Of a DNA stretch of 64,000 bases, positions 43,301 through 49,414 are shown in pieces. The DNA comes from Aestuariibaculum sp. M13 (GTDB lineage: Bacteria > Bacteroidota > Bacteroidia > Flavobacteriales > Flavobacteriaceae). Both the position numbers and the translations under genes were made by a program. Each line of letters starts with the position of its first letter. The stretch's first letter is position 1. The DNA lies in assembly GCF_024723255.1 (NCBI RefSeq), contig NZ_JANIAC010000002.1, forward strand, positions 372,001-436,000. Direction: 5' to 3'. The notes below the pieces were generated by a model. The model did not search any database, was not told where the DNA came from, and worked only from the letters and a program-made list of their open reading frames with translations.

Positions 43301-45110
43301 TATTTCCGTAAGGAATAACATGTATTGTTTCCTGAATAGAAATACAGGTTGATGATGTCGTATTATTTACGTAATAAGTTCCTGTACCTGTTGCTGTATA
43401 TGTTTGTCCTGTTCCTACAACCGGTGACCCAGTCGGACTGGTAGACCATGAATAACTATCGTAACCAGCAGCAGCCGTTAGTACAACTGTAGAACCACAT
43501 AGTATTTCTGTTTTTTCGAACGTACAGTTAGAAATATCCACTAAAAAGTTTGTAGATCCTGGCACACCAAGACATTCTTCGGTAGCAAAACTGCCTTCAT
43601 CTACAACAACTGTCTGACTGATTACCCCTGTATATGTACCAAAAGCCTGATTCTTAATTTCATTAGAACAGGCCTGACTTAAATCGTAACAGTTAGGAAC
43701 AATTCGTACCGGAATACGTATCGTGAATTTCGGATCGTTAACTTCTACCGAACCATCGGGTATCTCAAAAATAATTGTTCTTGTTGCGGGATCGTAAGAC
43801 TGAATGGTCGCTCCTCCGGCGTTGCTTAAGTCTACATCTGCAGGATCAAAAATAATATTATCGGGTAATACGTCTTTAATGGTAAAATTAGTAACGTTAT
43901 CGTTACCAACACTTTGATAAGTAATCTCATAAAATAATTGCTGACCTAAGTACACATCATCACCATCAATATCATCGCCGCTGGTATCTACAACCGTTTT
44001 AATTAGGTCAATATCTGGTGAAAAAATATCTACAGCAAACGCACTAAAAAATGCATAAATAGGATCGGCTTGTCCATTGGCTACCTGCAATCTAAAATCG
44101 GCTGAAGTCACATTATTATTGATGTATTCAGGATTGGCATGCAATATTTCCAAGAAACCCGTATCATAACCTAAGGTATTATTTCCTTCAGGGTTTCTCG
44201 GGTGTGAAACACCATTGGTATTTTCAATTACAGAATTAAAAAAGTTATTCGCAGGTCCTCGTAATGGTGTACTAACCTCTTTACCGTTAATTTCTAATTT
44301 ATTGGCTTTTTGCGTTTTATCACCATCTAAAGCACCATAAGCAAATTGTAAATCAATATCACCTGTTGATGGTGTTCTAAAACCAGTTACAGGAATAGTT
44401 TCTTGATGCCCTTTATATAAATGACTAAATCCATCAAAAAGGGTGAATGATTTTGTATGTAACGCTGGATCTTCATAAATCACAATTAAAGACCAACCCG
44501 CACTTAACCCTGTAGATTCGTTCGTTCCTTCACTAGATACCACATTAGCCATAGTATATGTTCCTTCTACATCACCTAAACTAGACATAATATCGGTTAC
44601 ATCGGCAAAACACGCATATGGTGTATTAGCAGTTTCGTTATTAAATGCTGAAATTGGATTAACAATAGCATCATAAATTATTTCACCCGAAATATCGGTG
44701 TAAGCAGAACTATTAGGAACCTTAAGCTTTACATTAGTAATATTCGATCTGTTTTCACCTTGCTTAAGCATCGCACTCCAATACAATCCAGCGAAGACTA
44801 CGCGATAACAATCTGTCGAGGTTCCATCTGGGTGGTCTGATAGTACAAGGTCTGCACTACTGGAACTAAAAGTTGAAGCATCACCATCAATATCAATATA
44901 TTGCATACTGAAATCCTGGTTATTAGCTCGATTATCGTTAAAATCCTGATTGCTTTGTCCTAAAATATTATTACCTATTACAAGCATACTTCCTCGAACA
45001 TCGACCTTTTCCCTAACAGAAAATTCCTTGTAGGTTTGAGCCATACCGCAATAGGATAGCAGCAGGAATAACAAAACCAAAGTAGGTTTAATAAAAGTAG
45101 TTTTTTTCAT
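31365..45110 (-). CDS. sprB: Giant SprB-like gliding adhesin with T9SS type B sorting domain
   Basis: The 4581-residue surface protein is exported through the T9SS and, in gliding Flavobacterium, moves along the cell to drive motility and adhesion. Parts in order: signal peptide (1-25), an unfamiliar N-terminal domain (about 26-368), a DUF11-like domain (about 369-475), a short Cys-containing section, then about 45 SprB-type modules of roughly 80 residues with recurring CNG-xxDG, PYxYS and VxDxxGC patterns, and a C-terminal gliding-motility sorting domain from about 4495 (PNYFTPNGDG to GHFTLYR). An unrelated beta-sandwich-like domain is inserted at about 1189-1387. The start at 45110 gives a normal signal peptide; earlier codons do not. 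Shorter than F. johnsoniae SprB (about 6500 residues). Confidence 0.93.
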   Translation of the reverse strand: MKKTTFIKPTLVLLFLLLSYCGMAQTYKEFSVREKVDVRGSMLVIGNNILGQSNQDFNDNRANNQDFSMQYIDIDGDASTFSSSSADLVLSDHPDGTSTDCYRVVFAGLYWSAMLKQGENRSNITNVKLKVPNSSAYTDISGEIIYDAIVNPISAFNNETANTPYACFADVTDIMSSLGDVEGTYTMANVVSSEGTNESTGLSAGWSLIVIYEDPALHTKSFTLFDGFSHLYKGHQETIPVTGFRTPSTGDIDLQFAYGALDGDKTQKANKLEINGKEVSTPLRGPANNFFNSVIENTNGVSHPRNPEGNNTLGYDTGFLEILHANPEYINNNVTSADFRLQVANGQADPIYAFFSAFAVDIFSPDIDLIKTVVDTSGDDIDGDDVYLGQQLFYEITYQSVGNDNVTNFTIKDVLPDNIIFDPADVDLSNAGGATIQSYDPATRTIIFEIPDGSVEVNDPKFTIRIPVRIVPNCYDLSQACSNEIKNQAFGTYTGVISQTVVVDEGSFATEECLGVPGSTNFLVDISNCTFEKTEILCGSTVVLTAAAGYDSYSWSTSPTGSPVVGTGQTYTATGTGTYYVNNTTSSTCISIQETIHVIPYGNTITNPIIPYADLLPICPNDGKVLPYIFLCGANDVRNIQTGISDAVSISWQQLDESSCDEMLVDDCANENESCTWNEVGSGPDFLVDDAGQFRIVINYPGGCFSIFYFNVYQNLLDPTITAKDIICTTPGEVTVGGVPSGYEYSLDPNGPWQSSNVFEITTPDYYTVYIRQVEVDMNPCIFQTPSIYVREREADVTEFVTQPTCNGDKGTIKLAVNDALPQYYYSLSMGGTLINSVGPIMDSDYTFDNLNPGTYSYTITTDDGCTFTGDIEIIEPPVLTVTSAITKPLTCTDGEITVYPVGGTPPYQYYVNGNTISQDSPVIAAPTPGTYDITVFDFNGCSASTTQTIEGILPPEFTVEQTNILCNGENSGSITFSVTNANGYSVSYSIDNGNTFSSNPNFYNLTAGTYQTLIEYTLDGEECFSVAEDIVITETDYPLSASAGVSQLAGCGPNGEGRVRVTNPTGGTPPYEYSFDNQVSWTSDNEAWVAPGTYTIYMRDANGCIYAMPGIIIDPEPVPPSISISDVDYNCDGTGNTTVVVNNTGSDSYSYGYLLDGVENPNLADPQTFLNVSEGSHTISVTYKLETVPTYSNLLFESFGSGGDVTSPGINPNFCFERQVEATKCNGDRLFGNGEYTVTNELRNNPYSGWWSPRDHTTGSIPGRFLAVDAGFAIPDNAVVYRKPITDIIPNQPIQVRFFATNLLKVGNTQPDASLTVELQDSNGMALSSQSIGGIPKTNGWVEFNETVDPGNNTSLDFVLRLEIAQVNGIDFAVDDIEVYQLPVTCITQEDFPFIIESGQAFSADIVSTSDVTCASAGDGSITIAAQNFDATNGYQYSIDGGTTWNTTTTSPLTISNLGEGTYDIVVRYDAASDGLCDATLQAVITAPSPLSVSATTTPVTCLDGSTVTATATGGTPAYTYELLDATLTVVNTFPANGILTNVAAGDYTIRATDANGCTATTTISLIAPTAPTASIVNADYCYDAANGATLEVSASGGQTPYEYSVNGGAFQSSPVFSDLTPGDYIFTVRDAYGCEVTLDAETIASQVNISATLTKELDCTVSPDAVISGTITDGYAPYSVSLIQGSGTVNLTGNTFTLTTGAEGAYQFEVTDANGCTAVSNVITVNPIENPTATTTVVDALCNGSADGSVQIVPSGGVGPYLFSFNGSGFSSTSLYTGLAAGTYNYQVQDANECTFDGTVTITEPTTLVASAAATPFSCAADNTAQSSTVTIAVPTTGTAPYKYSFNGSGYSASNTLEVNDNGSDQTITYSVQDANGCTADGSLTISALNPPTDLDFSATVVTCDNTTSTVTVTATDGVGTLTYEIISPVVVAPQTSNVFSGLAPDTYVFRVTDENGCYYTESFVIDPVTPIAMTALKLSDVLCFGANDGSAQFEVFNATNFTYTVTGGTDTVTGSVINLADLTAGTYTVTVTDTDTGCTATESVTINEPTAAIGVTASASNITCNISESQITVSATGGTPNYWYAAVPSGDPVPGDFDYGTSNVITVDTSNGTILVWDVYVKDANGCTEPTPTQVTIDQDELPTVSAPTVDNQCTASSGFTFEVSATGIAPLSYSINGGASYQSSPIFTVNAAGSYTVMVRDANGCIATADTATDVFEPITVNALLTKDLTCSAPAEATIEGTISGGNAPYTVVLIQGTGTPTVSGNDFSLLTTVEGTYKFEISDANGCTFETEVFTTTDPVLVTANAVSIDPTCNGFSDGSIQLTGLTGEAPFTYSLDGGTTFVSSNVFGGLIANVAYDYVVMDSKGCFVDGTVTLGEPDPIDVTIVRNAIQCNSNVPGSIDITINSGGIAPFTYSLYDNTFTQVGSSVTTSLVTNTFSGLSFGDYYVTIVDAKGCEYISDKQRIETPPNIQLDSNVSTGSCATGATVEISVITGAGPFTYSIYGQTATEVGPTASTSHIFTGLNHGVTYLFQVVDSGGCYSIIEVTTPVLSGIEINPLTTTDVNCHGSDDGSISFTISNYDSSVTSLYYEIQDDLTNSPIIPAQNGTFTGLTGAPANGSVTGLAAGNYKLFVREADGTLCTVSESFRINQPIQPLLSAVSNTVNANCNTGAQLTITTTGGTGPYQYAVGAPGFTPGVGDFVSSNVVVLDPSIRTNWDIVVTDANNCTVRLNEDISTDAPPTINDPSPYCFDGTPFPITITGTTYNGNETYSIGGGVYQTSAIFTISAAGDYDLYIKDDNGCIATTVYTVHPPVLLDAILSLDLTCDDDAIINLSASGGSNIYSLYEVSLDGGSYTTITPVAGEYTVNTPGVYTFRVTDDQGCQAISNDITVTPITTPTHTTQVFDVTCNGGTDGSIIVTAANGIAPYEYRKSDDAGSSWDAWQTSNVFDGLTEGTYTIQVRDSKNCESPQVDIPVGEPDLVEAFAQVTTTLSCGVGNATEPAEVTATATGGSGSYLFSFDGGVNYTTTNTYRTYNPGTVTVWVKDTNGCTAASSATTDIEPLSVPTDLDFVPTDITCITTTASVNLTATNGVAPLKYSIISPASETTNISGEDSGEFTGLLPGTYVFTVTDANGCFYTEAYTIDPVTNITVSGLLTNNVLCTGDANGAAEFTVANYSADYSVSLSGGTGTETVTKSGNTVTLTNLSAGSYSLEVTDTATGCKDEATVVVTDPTPVSLVQVGNINANCNFGAHVTVEATGGTLPYEYAFIINGSAPVDADYSNSASAVLDPTTSTDWDVWVRDANGCIDMIDVTITTDPLPTVTVPTGSDNQCNLNGDAFTFTVSAENGVEPYSFSIGAGFQTSPTFTVSTPGTYYVTVKDGNGCTYTETTPIEIYPTLDLNVSVTTLPSCDTADGVITVNGTGGSGNYSYAIDFAGATITGNEISGIPSGSYTVIITDVDTGCNNTAPIILDAPTPVTFTTTPTDVTCNGSADGTITVNLPATNDNPIYTYSLDGGVTTQTSNVFTGLAPGVYDVTVTSGRNCTLTQEETVGEPDAIVVPNPTVVEYTCTPDTNAANFASITVSGVTGGSNNYVIYEFYRDGVLAQSGLNNVYNEADFLGGSYTINVYDENGCSGTTTAVIAPYVELENINIAIDNAITCVNDEDITVSATTSGAANLQYTVEGVNVSYNQTNATGIFTGLTVGNYIITVENIDTGCSLQTVHYVTNPNTFELEVESITDVTCFSDNDGNVTLTLVDRVPTPTDEAGPFTYDVLDASGVSVQSGASTNAGPLTITGLASGTYTINATLTNAPFCSVTTNVTITAPTAPLEIQTSHTDITCIGADGTISASGSGGWPGAYEYQLELGATVISAFSSTYYFEGLSAGIYTVSVRDSQGCIASETVELIDPLPIDAIVTPSTTMLSCFGDRTASITVTNVLGGQGGNYTYTLNTLSPVVSSSGPQTSNVFTGLGAGTYNVTVSDGFTCETTFADIVIAEPEQMVASLVKASTQTCTVDATLTLSATGGTGTYEYSADELFATVLGSFTTETTFSVAPGTYRYYVRDANGCTSVVSNDIVVEELPELTVILDTTNATINCAGDTTGVIVAEAEGGLGNYVYTLQDASGNDITTAVQDSPGVFTELPIGTYQVHVESGDCLVTSVLVTITEPNLPLEVQWDVTDVTCNGSNDGILEITATGGSGIIKYAISPQMNQFFDEPIFDNLEPGYYQGLVQDQLGCYVLFDFTIAQPDPQFVTIVPNSLIPVLCDGDMNGEFSIEITGGTQPYSVALDDINGNYVQGADGQTLFTFSNLNGEDHVVYVTDSEGCQSEWNIEFPDPVKIDPVAVLEYGCENNISTNMVTVYVDETMTDPTQLEYSLDGGPYQASNIFVNVPAGIGHYIDVRHTNGCTKQTELFDIEAYEPLQLAIQEGETINTIEAMATGGTGEYEFFLNGESYGSESTFIYYETGNYTVTVVDSNGCTLEASGYFEYIDVCIPNYFTPNGDGTLDEWGPGCTEQYKDLTFDIYDRYGRVVARLKAGQKWDGKYNGEELPTGDYWFVVKLNDPKDDRDFVGHFTLYR
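31690..42730 (-). repeat. SprB module array with higher-order repeat inside the adhesin gene
   Basis: The tract encodes about 45 SprB-type modules. At least fifteen carry a C-x-G-x-x-x-G signature near their start. A distinctive module with NANCN or ITCN, a GGT(G/L/P)PY segment and a WD(I/V/Y)(V/W) segment recurs with its first Cys codon at 38910, 37095 and 35355, spacings of 1815 and 1740 bases; a PTDLDF segment recurs near 39430 and 35895. This points to amplification of blocks of about seven modules. Confidence 0.7.
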
Positions 45111-45130
45111 GGCGGTTAGTTTTTTATCAC

Positions 45131-45162
45131 TTATAATACCTAATTGGGGCACAGTATTATAA
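45131..45162 (-). repeat. Perfect 9-bp inverted repeat just upstream of sprB
   Basis: TTATAATAC (45131-45139) and GTATTATAA (45154-45162) are perfect complements around a 14-base loop. The hairpin ends 20 bases before the sprB start codon, within the 73-base gap after sprD. No T run follows on the minus strand, so it is not a plain terminator. Confidence 0.6.
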
Positions 45163-45183
45163 ATGCTGGGCTTCTTTATTTTT

Positions 45184-47775
45184 CTAGTTATTTTCAATTT
45201 TTACCATAGACATTTTACTGTTATATGGTTGAGGTCCTTTATTATCTAATGCTCTTTTAGCAGTTTCAATGCTATCATACTTATCATTATATATATAATA
45301 TTTACTTGTATTTACATCGAAGAAGAAATCGATATTCTTTTGTCCTGCTTCTATAGCACGTTGTACAAACTGATCTCTTTTCGCTACATCACTATGAACA
45401 GCTAATACTAAATAATAACCACTCTCTACATGCTTAACATCTTTAACAATTCGAATGTTACCTGTTAATTCTTCTCCGTAATCAAAATCTTTATCAGATA
45501 ATGGTAACTGACTTGGCTTAGTATATTGTTTAATAGAATTTAATGCCGCACGGTCTTTATTGTATCTGTCCTCCTCATTATCATAAAGTGCACGTTTAAT
45601 TCTACGCTTACGCTCTATCTCTGTGGCTACTCTTACACTTTCAAACTTATCAAGCACGTTTTCTCTAGTTCGAATCATTTGAAATTGATTTTCTTTTAAA
45701 GCATTAATTGTTCTTGAATAGAACATATTTGTTTCATCACGTTTATCTTTTACTTTTTTAAGTCTTAAACTGTAAAGTGTCTCTAATTCAGCAATTTTTT
45801 CATTTTGAGAATTAATCTCATTATCCAATTGCAATTTGATAGATTCCAGTTTCGCATTTTCGGCACTTACACTCTTGAATGCTTTTGGTGCACTCACAAT
45901 ACCTTGCTCGCTTAAATCGTTTTCTTCTTTTAAATCTTTTAAATCTTTTTCTTTTATAATTAACACTTCATTTAACTGAATCATTAATTGCTTTTGAATA
46001 TTTTGATTTTCTAAAGCCAATCTGGTTACAGCACTTAAAGCATCTGTATTCTCGTCCGTTGGTTCCGGAATAACAATACCACTCTCTTTAACTTCTGACA
46101 CTATTTCTGCAGCAACTCTCGCCTGTTCTTCCTGCTCTGCTTTCAATCTAGTGGCTTCTGCCAATCTTGCTTGTTCTTCCTGTTCTGCCTTTAATCTAGC
46201 AGCTTCTGCCAATCTCGCCTGTTCTTCCTGCTCTGCTTTCAATCTAGTGGCTTCTGCCAATCTTGCTTGTTCTTCCTGTTCTGCTTTTAATCTAGCGGCT
46301 TCTGCCAATCTTGCTTGTTCTTCTTGTGCTGCTTTTAATCTAGCAGCTTCTGCTAATCTCGCTTGCTCTTCTTGTTGTGCTTTCAGTCTTGCAGCTTCGG
46401 CTAATCTCGCTTGCTCTTGCTGTTGTGCTCTTAATCTAGCAGCTTCAGCCAATCTCGCTTGTTCTTCTTGTGCTGCTTTTAATCTAGCAGCCTCAGCTAA
46501 TCTGGCTTGCTCTTCTTGTTCTGCTTTCAGTCTTGCGGCTTCTTCCGCATCTTTATCATCTTTGTTAGCTACTATTTCTGTAGGGATAACAACTTTAGCT
46601 ATATTAGTATTGTTGGCTTGTTTTTTCTCCTCAATACGTTCAGCAGCAGCAGCTTTTTGTTTTGCTCGTAACTCTACCTTTGCTTGCGCAATAGAATCCA
46701 ATCTAATTTGCATTAATGCTCTCTCTTCTTCACGTTTGGCCGCTAAAGCCTCGCGATCTACCTTGGCTGTAGCTGCATTAGCTTTACGTCTTGCTGCAAT
46801 TTGTCTGGTGCGCTTATCTTGAATTAAAAGAGCCTCTTCCTGCTCCTCATCACTGTAATTATATCTGTATTGCTTTTTAAATTTATAGGCCAAAGTAAAT
46901 TCATGAGAATTTCCAAAAGATGATAAATCTCCAACCGCCTTTTCATAATTATATTCAATGGCGATTTGGTTGCTTATATTAATACCTAATCCTGCCGACA
47001 TCCCATACATAGTATTATATCCTGCTTGAGCCCAAATTCCTTTTGGAACAGCAATCATGGCAAGTCCGGAAATAATGGTCTTGTCCTTTTTAAATTCTGT
47101 TCTTAATAGAGCGCTGAATTTGCTTTCATCGAAAAATCCGCGACTGTCCATAAAACCAGTATACATCACATGAGCCTGTAAACCTTGCTCTGGATTTTCT
47201 TCCAGTAGATTAGACGATTTTAAGTTATAGGCAACAATATTATTTAATGCTAATCCGAAATCTAAAAATGTTGTCCCATAATTAATTCCAGGATTTAAAG
47301 TTAAAATAGAGTTGTTTGGGATATTTTGTAATGCCGGATCGGAATAATTTGAAACAACAAGACCTTCATTAATACCACTTTGGTAAAATCCTAAGTTGGC
47401 ACCAAAAGTTAGATTACTATCACGGTCTAAAACTACATTGTAGGCATAGTTTACAATGCCTCCAAAAGTGGTAAGGACACCATAATCCTGCTGAAATAAA
47501 CCGATACCCATACCTCTATTTTCTGCAAACCTTCCGGAGTAGCTGAATAAATAGGTCTGCGGGGCATCATCAAACTGTACCCATTCTCTTTTATTCGTGA
47601 ATGTGATGAATTTATTCTGCTCACGAACAAAACTAAAGGTCGGATTTATAGCATATTTATTAAACTTTAAAGACGTTCTTACTGGTAATACAAAAGCAAC
47701 AACACCATTTTCCTGAGCAAAGAAAAACTGCGTCGTCGCTAAAAATAAAATGATATGTAATAAATATTTAGTCAT
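45184..47775 (-). CDS. sprD: PorP/SprF-like protein with long coiled coil and SPOR-like end
   Basis: The 863-residue protein has a signal peptide (MTKYLLHIILFLATTQFFFAQ), an N-terminal PorP/SprF-like barrel domain (about residues 25-310), a charged helical region that includes nine tandem 16-residue repeats (413-556, AARLKAEQEEQARLAE type), further coiled coil to about 740, and a C-terminal domain (from about 787, YYLVLAVHSDVAKRDQF) resembling SPOR-like peptidoglycan-binding folds. It corresponds to SprD of F. johnsoniae by position and architecture; sprD loss there affects SprB-dependent gliding. The start is one base after the sprC stop and the end is 73 bases before sprB. The coiled coil could span the periplasm, an inference. 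Confidence 0.88.
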   Translation of the reverse strand: MTKYLLHIILFLATTQFFFAQENGVVAFVLPVRTSLKFNKYAINPTFSFVREQNKFITFTNKREWVQFDDAPQTYLFSYSGRFAENRGMGIGLFQQDYGVLTTFGGIVNYAYNVVLDRDSNLTFGANLGFYQSGINEGLVVSNYSDPALQNIPNNSILTLNPGINYGTTFLDFGLALNNIVAYNLKSSNLLEENPEQGLQAHVMYTGFMDSRGFFDESKFSALLRTEFKKDKTIISGLAMIAVPKGIWAQAGYNTMYGMSAGLGINISNQIAIEYNYEKAVGDLSSFGNSHEFTLAYKFKKQYRYNYSDEEQEEALLIQDKRTRQIAARRKANAATAKVDREALAAKREEERALMQIRLDSIAQAKVELRAKQKAAAAERIEEKKQANNTNIAKVVIPTEIVANKDDKDAEEAARLKAEQEEQARLAEAARLKAAQEEQARLAEAARLRAQQQEQARLAEAARLKAQQEEQARLAEAARLKAAQEEQARLAEAARLKAEQEEQARLAEATRLKAEQEEQARLAEAARLKAEQEEQARLAEATRLKAEQEEQARVAAEIVSEVKESGIVIPEPTDENTDALSAVTRLALENQNIQKQLMIQLNEVLIIKEKDLKDLKEENDLSEQGIVSAPKAFKSVSAENAKLESIKLQLDNEINSQNEKIAELETLYSLRLKKVKDKRDETNMFYSRTINALKENQFQMIRTRENVLDKFESVRVATEIERKRRIKRALYDNEEDRYNKDRAALNSIKQYTKPSQLPLSDKDFDYGEELTGNIRIVKDVKHVESGYYLVLAVHSDVAKRDQFVQRAIEAGQKNIDFFFDVNTSKYYIYNDKYDSIETAKRALDNKGPQPYNSKMSMVKIENN
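46108..46539 (-). repeat. Nine tandem 48-bp repeats in sprD
   Basis: The unit encodes AARLKAEQEEQARLAE with small variations (Ala/Thr at position 2, Lys/Arg at 5, Ala/Gln/Glu at 7); the ninth copy ends in ARVAA. Neighbouring units differ by a few bases, so the array is old enough to diverge but could still change length. Confidence 0.9.
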
Positions 47776-47776
47776 A

Positions 47777-49216
47777 TTATTTTACTACCGTAATGGAACC
47801 TTTTTTGACGGCATTGTTAGCCGTTGTTATTATGTAATAGTACACTGGATTTATTTCGTTAAAATCTATCTGGTTTTCAGGCCAGTTATTTAAATAATTA
47901 TTTGTTTGATGAACCACCTTGCCCTGAGCACTCATAATAATGACTTCGGTATTTGACCCACTGGTATACTCTACAGGTATGGTCCAAGTATCGTTAATGC
48001 CATCGCCGTTGGGACTAATAATATTCGGAATATTAGACACATCTGGAAAAGGTTCTGTCACAAAAAGTGAAAACAAAAATTCTTCGGAAGCCGCACAGCC
48101 ACTGGTTTGTGTTACAACAACTTTATAATCACCAGTTTCTGCAGCTGTATAACTGTTACCCGCTGCGCCAGAAATTAAATTATTATTTAAATACCATTGA
48201 AATGTTGGACTATTGGCGGTAGTAGTTACGGTTGCGGTTAACGCTTCCCCTTCCTGAATGGAATTGGTTTCATCAACATCTATAGAACTTGTAAAACCAG
48301 ACGTTTCTAATGTAATCGACGCCGTGGTAGAACATTGTCCCAAATCAATACTCACAGAATATGTTCCAGACTCATCAGTTACATAAGTCTGACTGGTTGC
48401 TCCGTCAATCTTTTTTCCATCTTTATACCACTGATAAGCATCAGCATTTATAGTACTTAAAGTTGTTGCGCCTTCGGCGGAACAATACGGATTACCTAAA
48501 CTTGAACTGATTTCAGAACTCGTTCCTGATGAAGCTTCAGAAATCGTTACACGGTTAGAATAGGAATCGGAAGTACATGATCCATAATTCGTTTCACAAT
48601 AATATGTTCCTGCGCTTGTTACATTAAAAGTTTCGCCTGTTCCTACTAATGTAGAGGTTGTTGAACTGGTTTCTCTATACCAGTTAAATGTTAAAGAAGG
48701 ATATTTTAAAGGAGAATCGTTATCGCCAGTACCAGGATTATCAATCGTTAATAAATAACTACCACCAGCACAAAAGGCTGCAGTACCAATTAAATTGTTG
48801 ATAGTAAAAGGGCTATCCTGAATTTTATAATAAGCAGGAAACGACACAGAACCAACACTTGTTGCTGATGGAGAACTACTTTTTACTCTAATTTTGTATG
48901 ATTCTCCTGCCGTATCTAATGGTAAAGAAAACTGTACTGTAGCGGGCGAAGTGTTATACTGTCCTGCACTGGTTGTAAGTATAACTTGTCCGTTAGCAAA
49001 ACTACCATTAGCATCAGACAATTCGATAGTGAATTGATTGCTACCGCTCGCCGCGATATCAGCTGAAAAGCTAAACGTGGTATAATAGGTATTAAATGAG
49101 GGACTCGCACAGGCCTGAGTAAAACCCAAACTTGGTGTACTAATCGTTTGAGCGTAAGTAAAGTTAATTACACTTGCAAAAAAAACGATAAAGCCTATAA
49201 AAGTAAAGTTCCTCAT
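47777..49216 (-). CDS. sprC: Ig-like domain protein with T9SS type B sorting domain
   Basis: The 479-residue protein has a signal peptide (ending NFTYAQ), three beta-sandwich Ig-like/SprB-like segments with paired cysteines (for example YSNRVTISEA and TFQWYLNNNLI), and a gliding-type C-terminal sorting domain from about residue 397 (PNIISPNGDGINDTW). It corresponds to SprC, the first gene of the known sprCDBF operon. It should be exported by the T9SS and anchored at the surface. It is followed by sprD after a single base, so the two are translationally coupled. No perfect promoter box is seen upstream; a hairpin at 49281-49325 may terminate the preceding gene. Confidence 0.88.
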   Translation of the reverse strand: MRNFTFIGFIVFFASVINFTYAQTISTPSLGFTQACASPSFNTYYTTFSFSADIAASGSNQFTIELSDANGSFANGQVILTTSAGQYNTSPATVQFSLPLDTAGESYKIRVKSSSPSATSVGSVSFPAYYKIQDSPFTINNLIGTAAFCAGGSYLLTIDNPGTGDNDSPLKYPSLTFNWYRETSSTTSTLVGTGETFNVTSAGTYYCETNYGSCTSDSYSNRVTISEASSGTSSEISSSLGNPYCSAEGATTLSTINADAYQWYKDGKKIDGATSQTYVTDESGTYSVSIDLGQCSTTASITLETSGFTSSIDVDETNSIQEGEALTATVTTTANSPTFQWYLNNNLISGAAGNSYTAAETGDYKVVVTQTSGCAASEEFLFSLFVTEPFPDVSNIPNIISPNGDGINDTWTIPVEYTSGSNTEVIIMSAQGKVVHQTNNYLNNWPENQIDFNEINPVYYYIITTANNAVKKGSITVVK

Positions 49217-49280
49217 TACTATTCGTTTTTAAATAAAACTCCAAGAAATAATATCACCTTAGTTATAAGCTATTACCAAA

Positions 49281-49325
49281 AATTCTTTGCTCCTAGTTTT
49301 TTAAAAACCACAGAGCAAAGGAATT
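49281..49325 (-). terminator. Hairpin between the beta-helix gene and sprC
   Basis: On the minus strand AATTCCTTTGCTC pairs with GAGCAAAGAATT (one bulged base) around about 20 bases and is followed by TTTTGG. It may end the beta-helix gene 90 bases upstream, which would make sprC the true start of the operon, or be part of the sprC leader. Confidence 0.5.
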
Positions 49326-49414
49326 CTTATTTATATTAATAGTAAATTTGGGATTAAAAGATCTGGAGCTATAATTTTCTTATTAAATCTTAATCAAATT
49401 AAACCGAACCGTGG

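Noticed and set aside
46108-46539. 48-bp tandem repeats as a possible CRISPR array
   Set aside because: The repeats are contiguous without spacers, lie in frame and encode a coiled coil.
46151-46822. 223-codon plus-strand frame opposite the sprD repeats
   Set aside because: It is the mirror of the 48-bp repeats, a repetitive Ser/Ala/Leu/Cys string without family resemblance.
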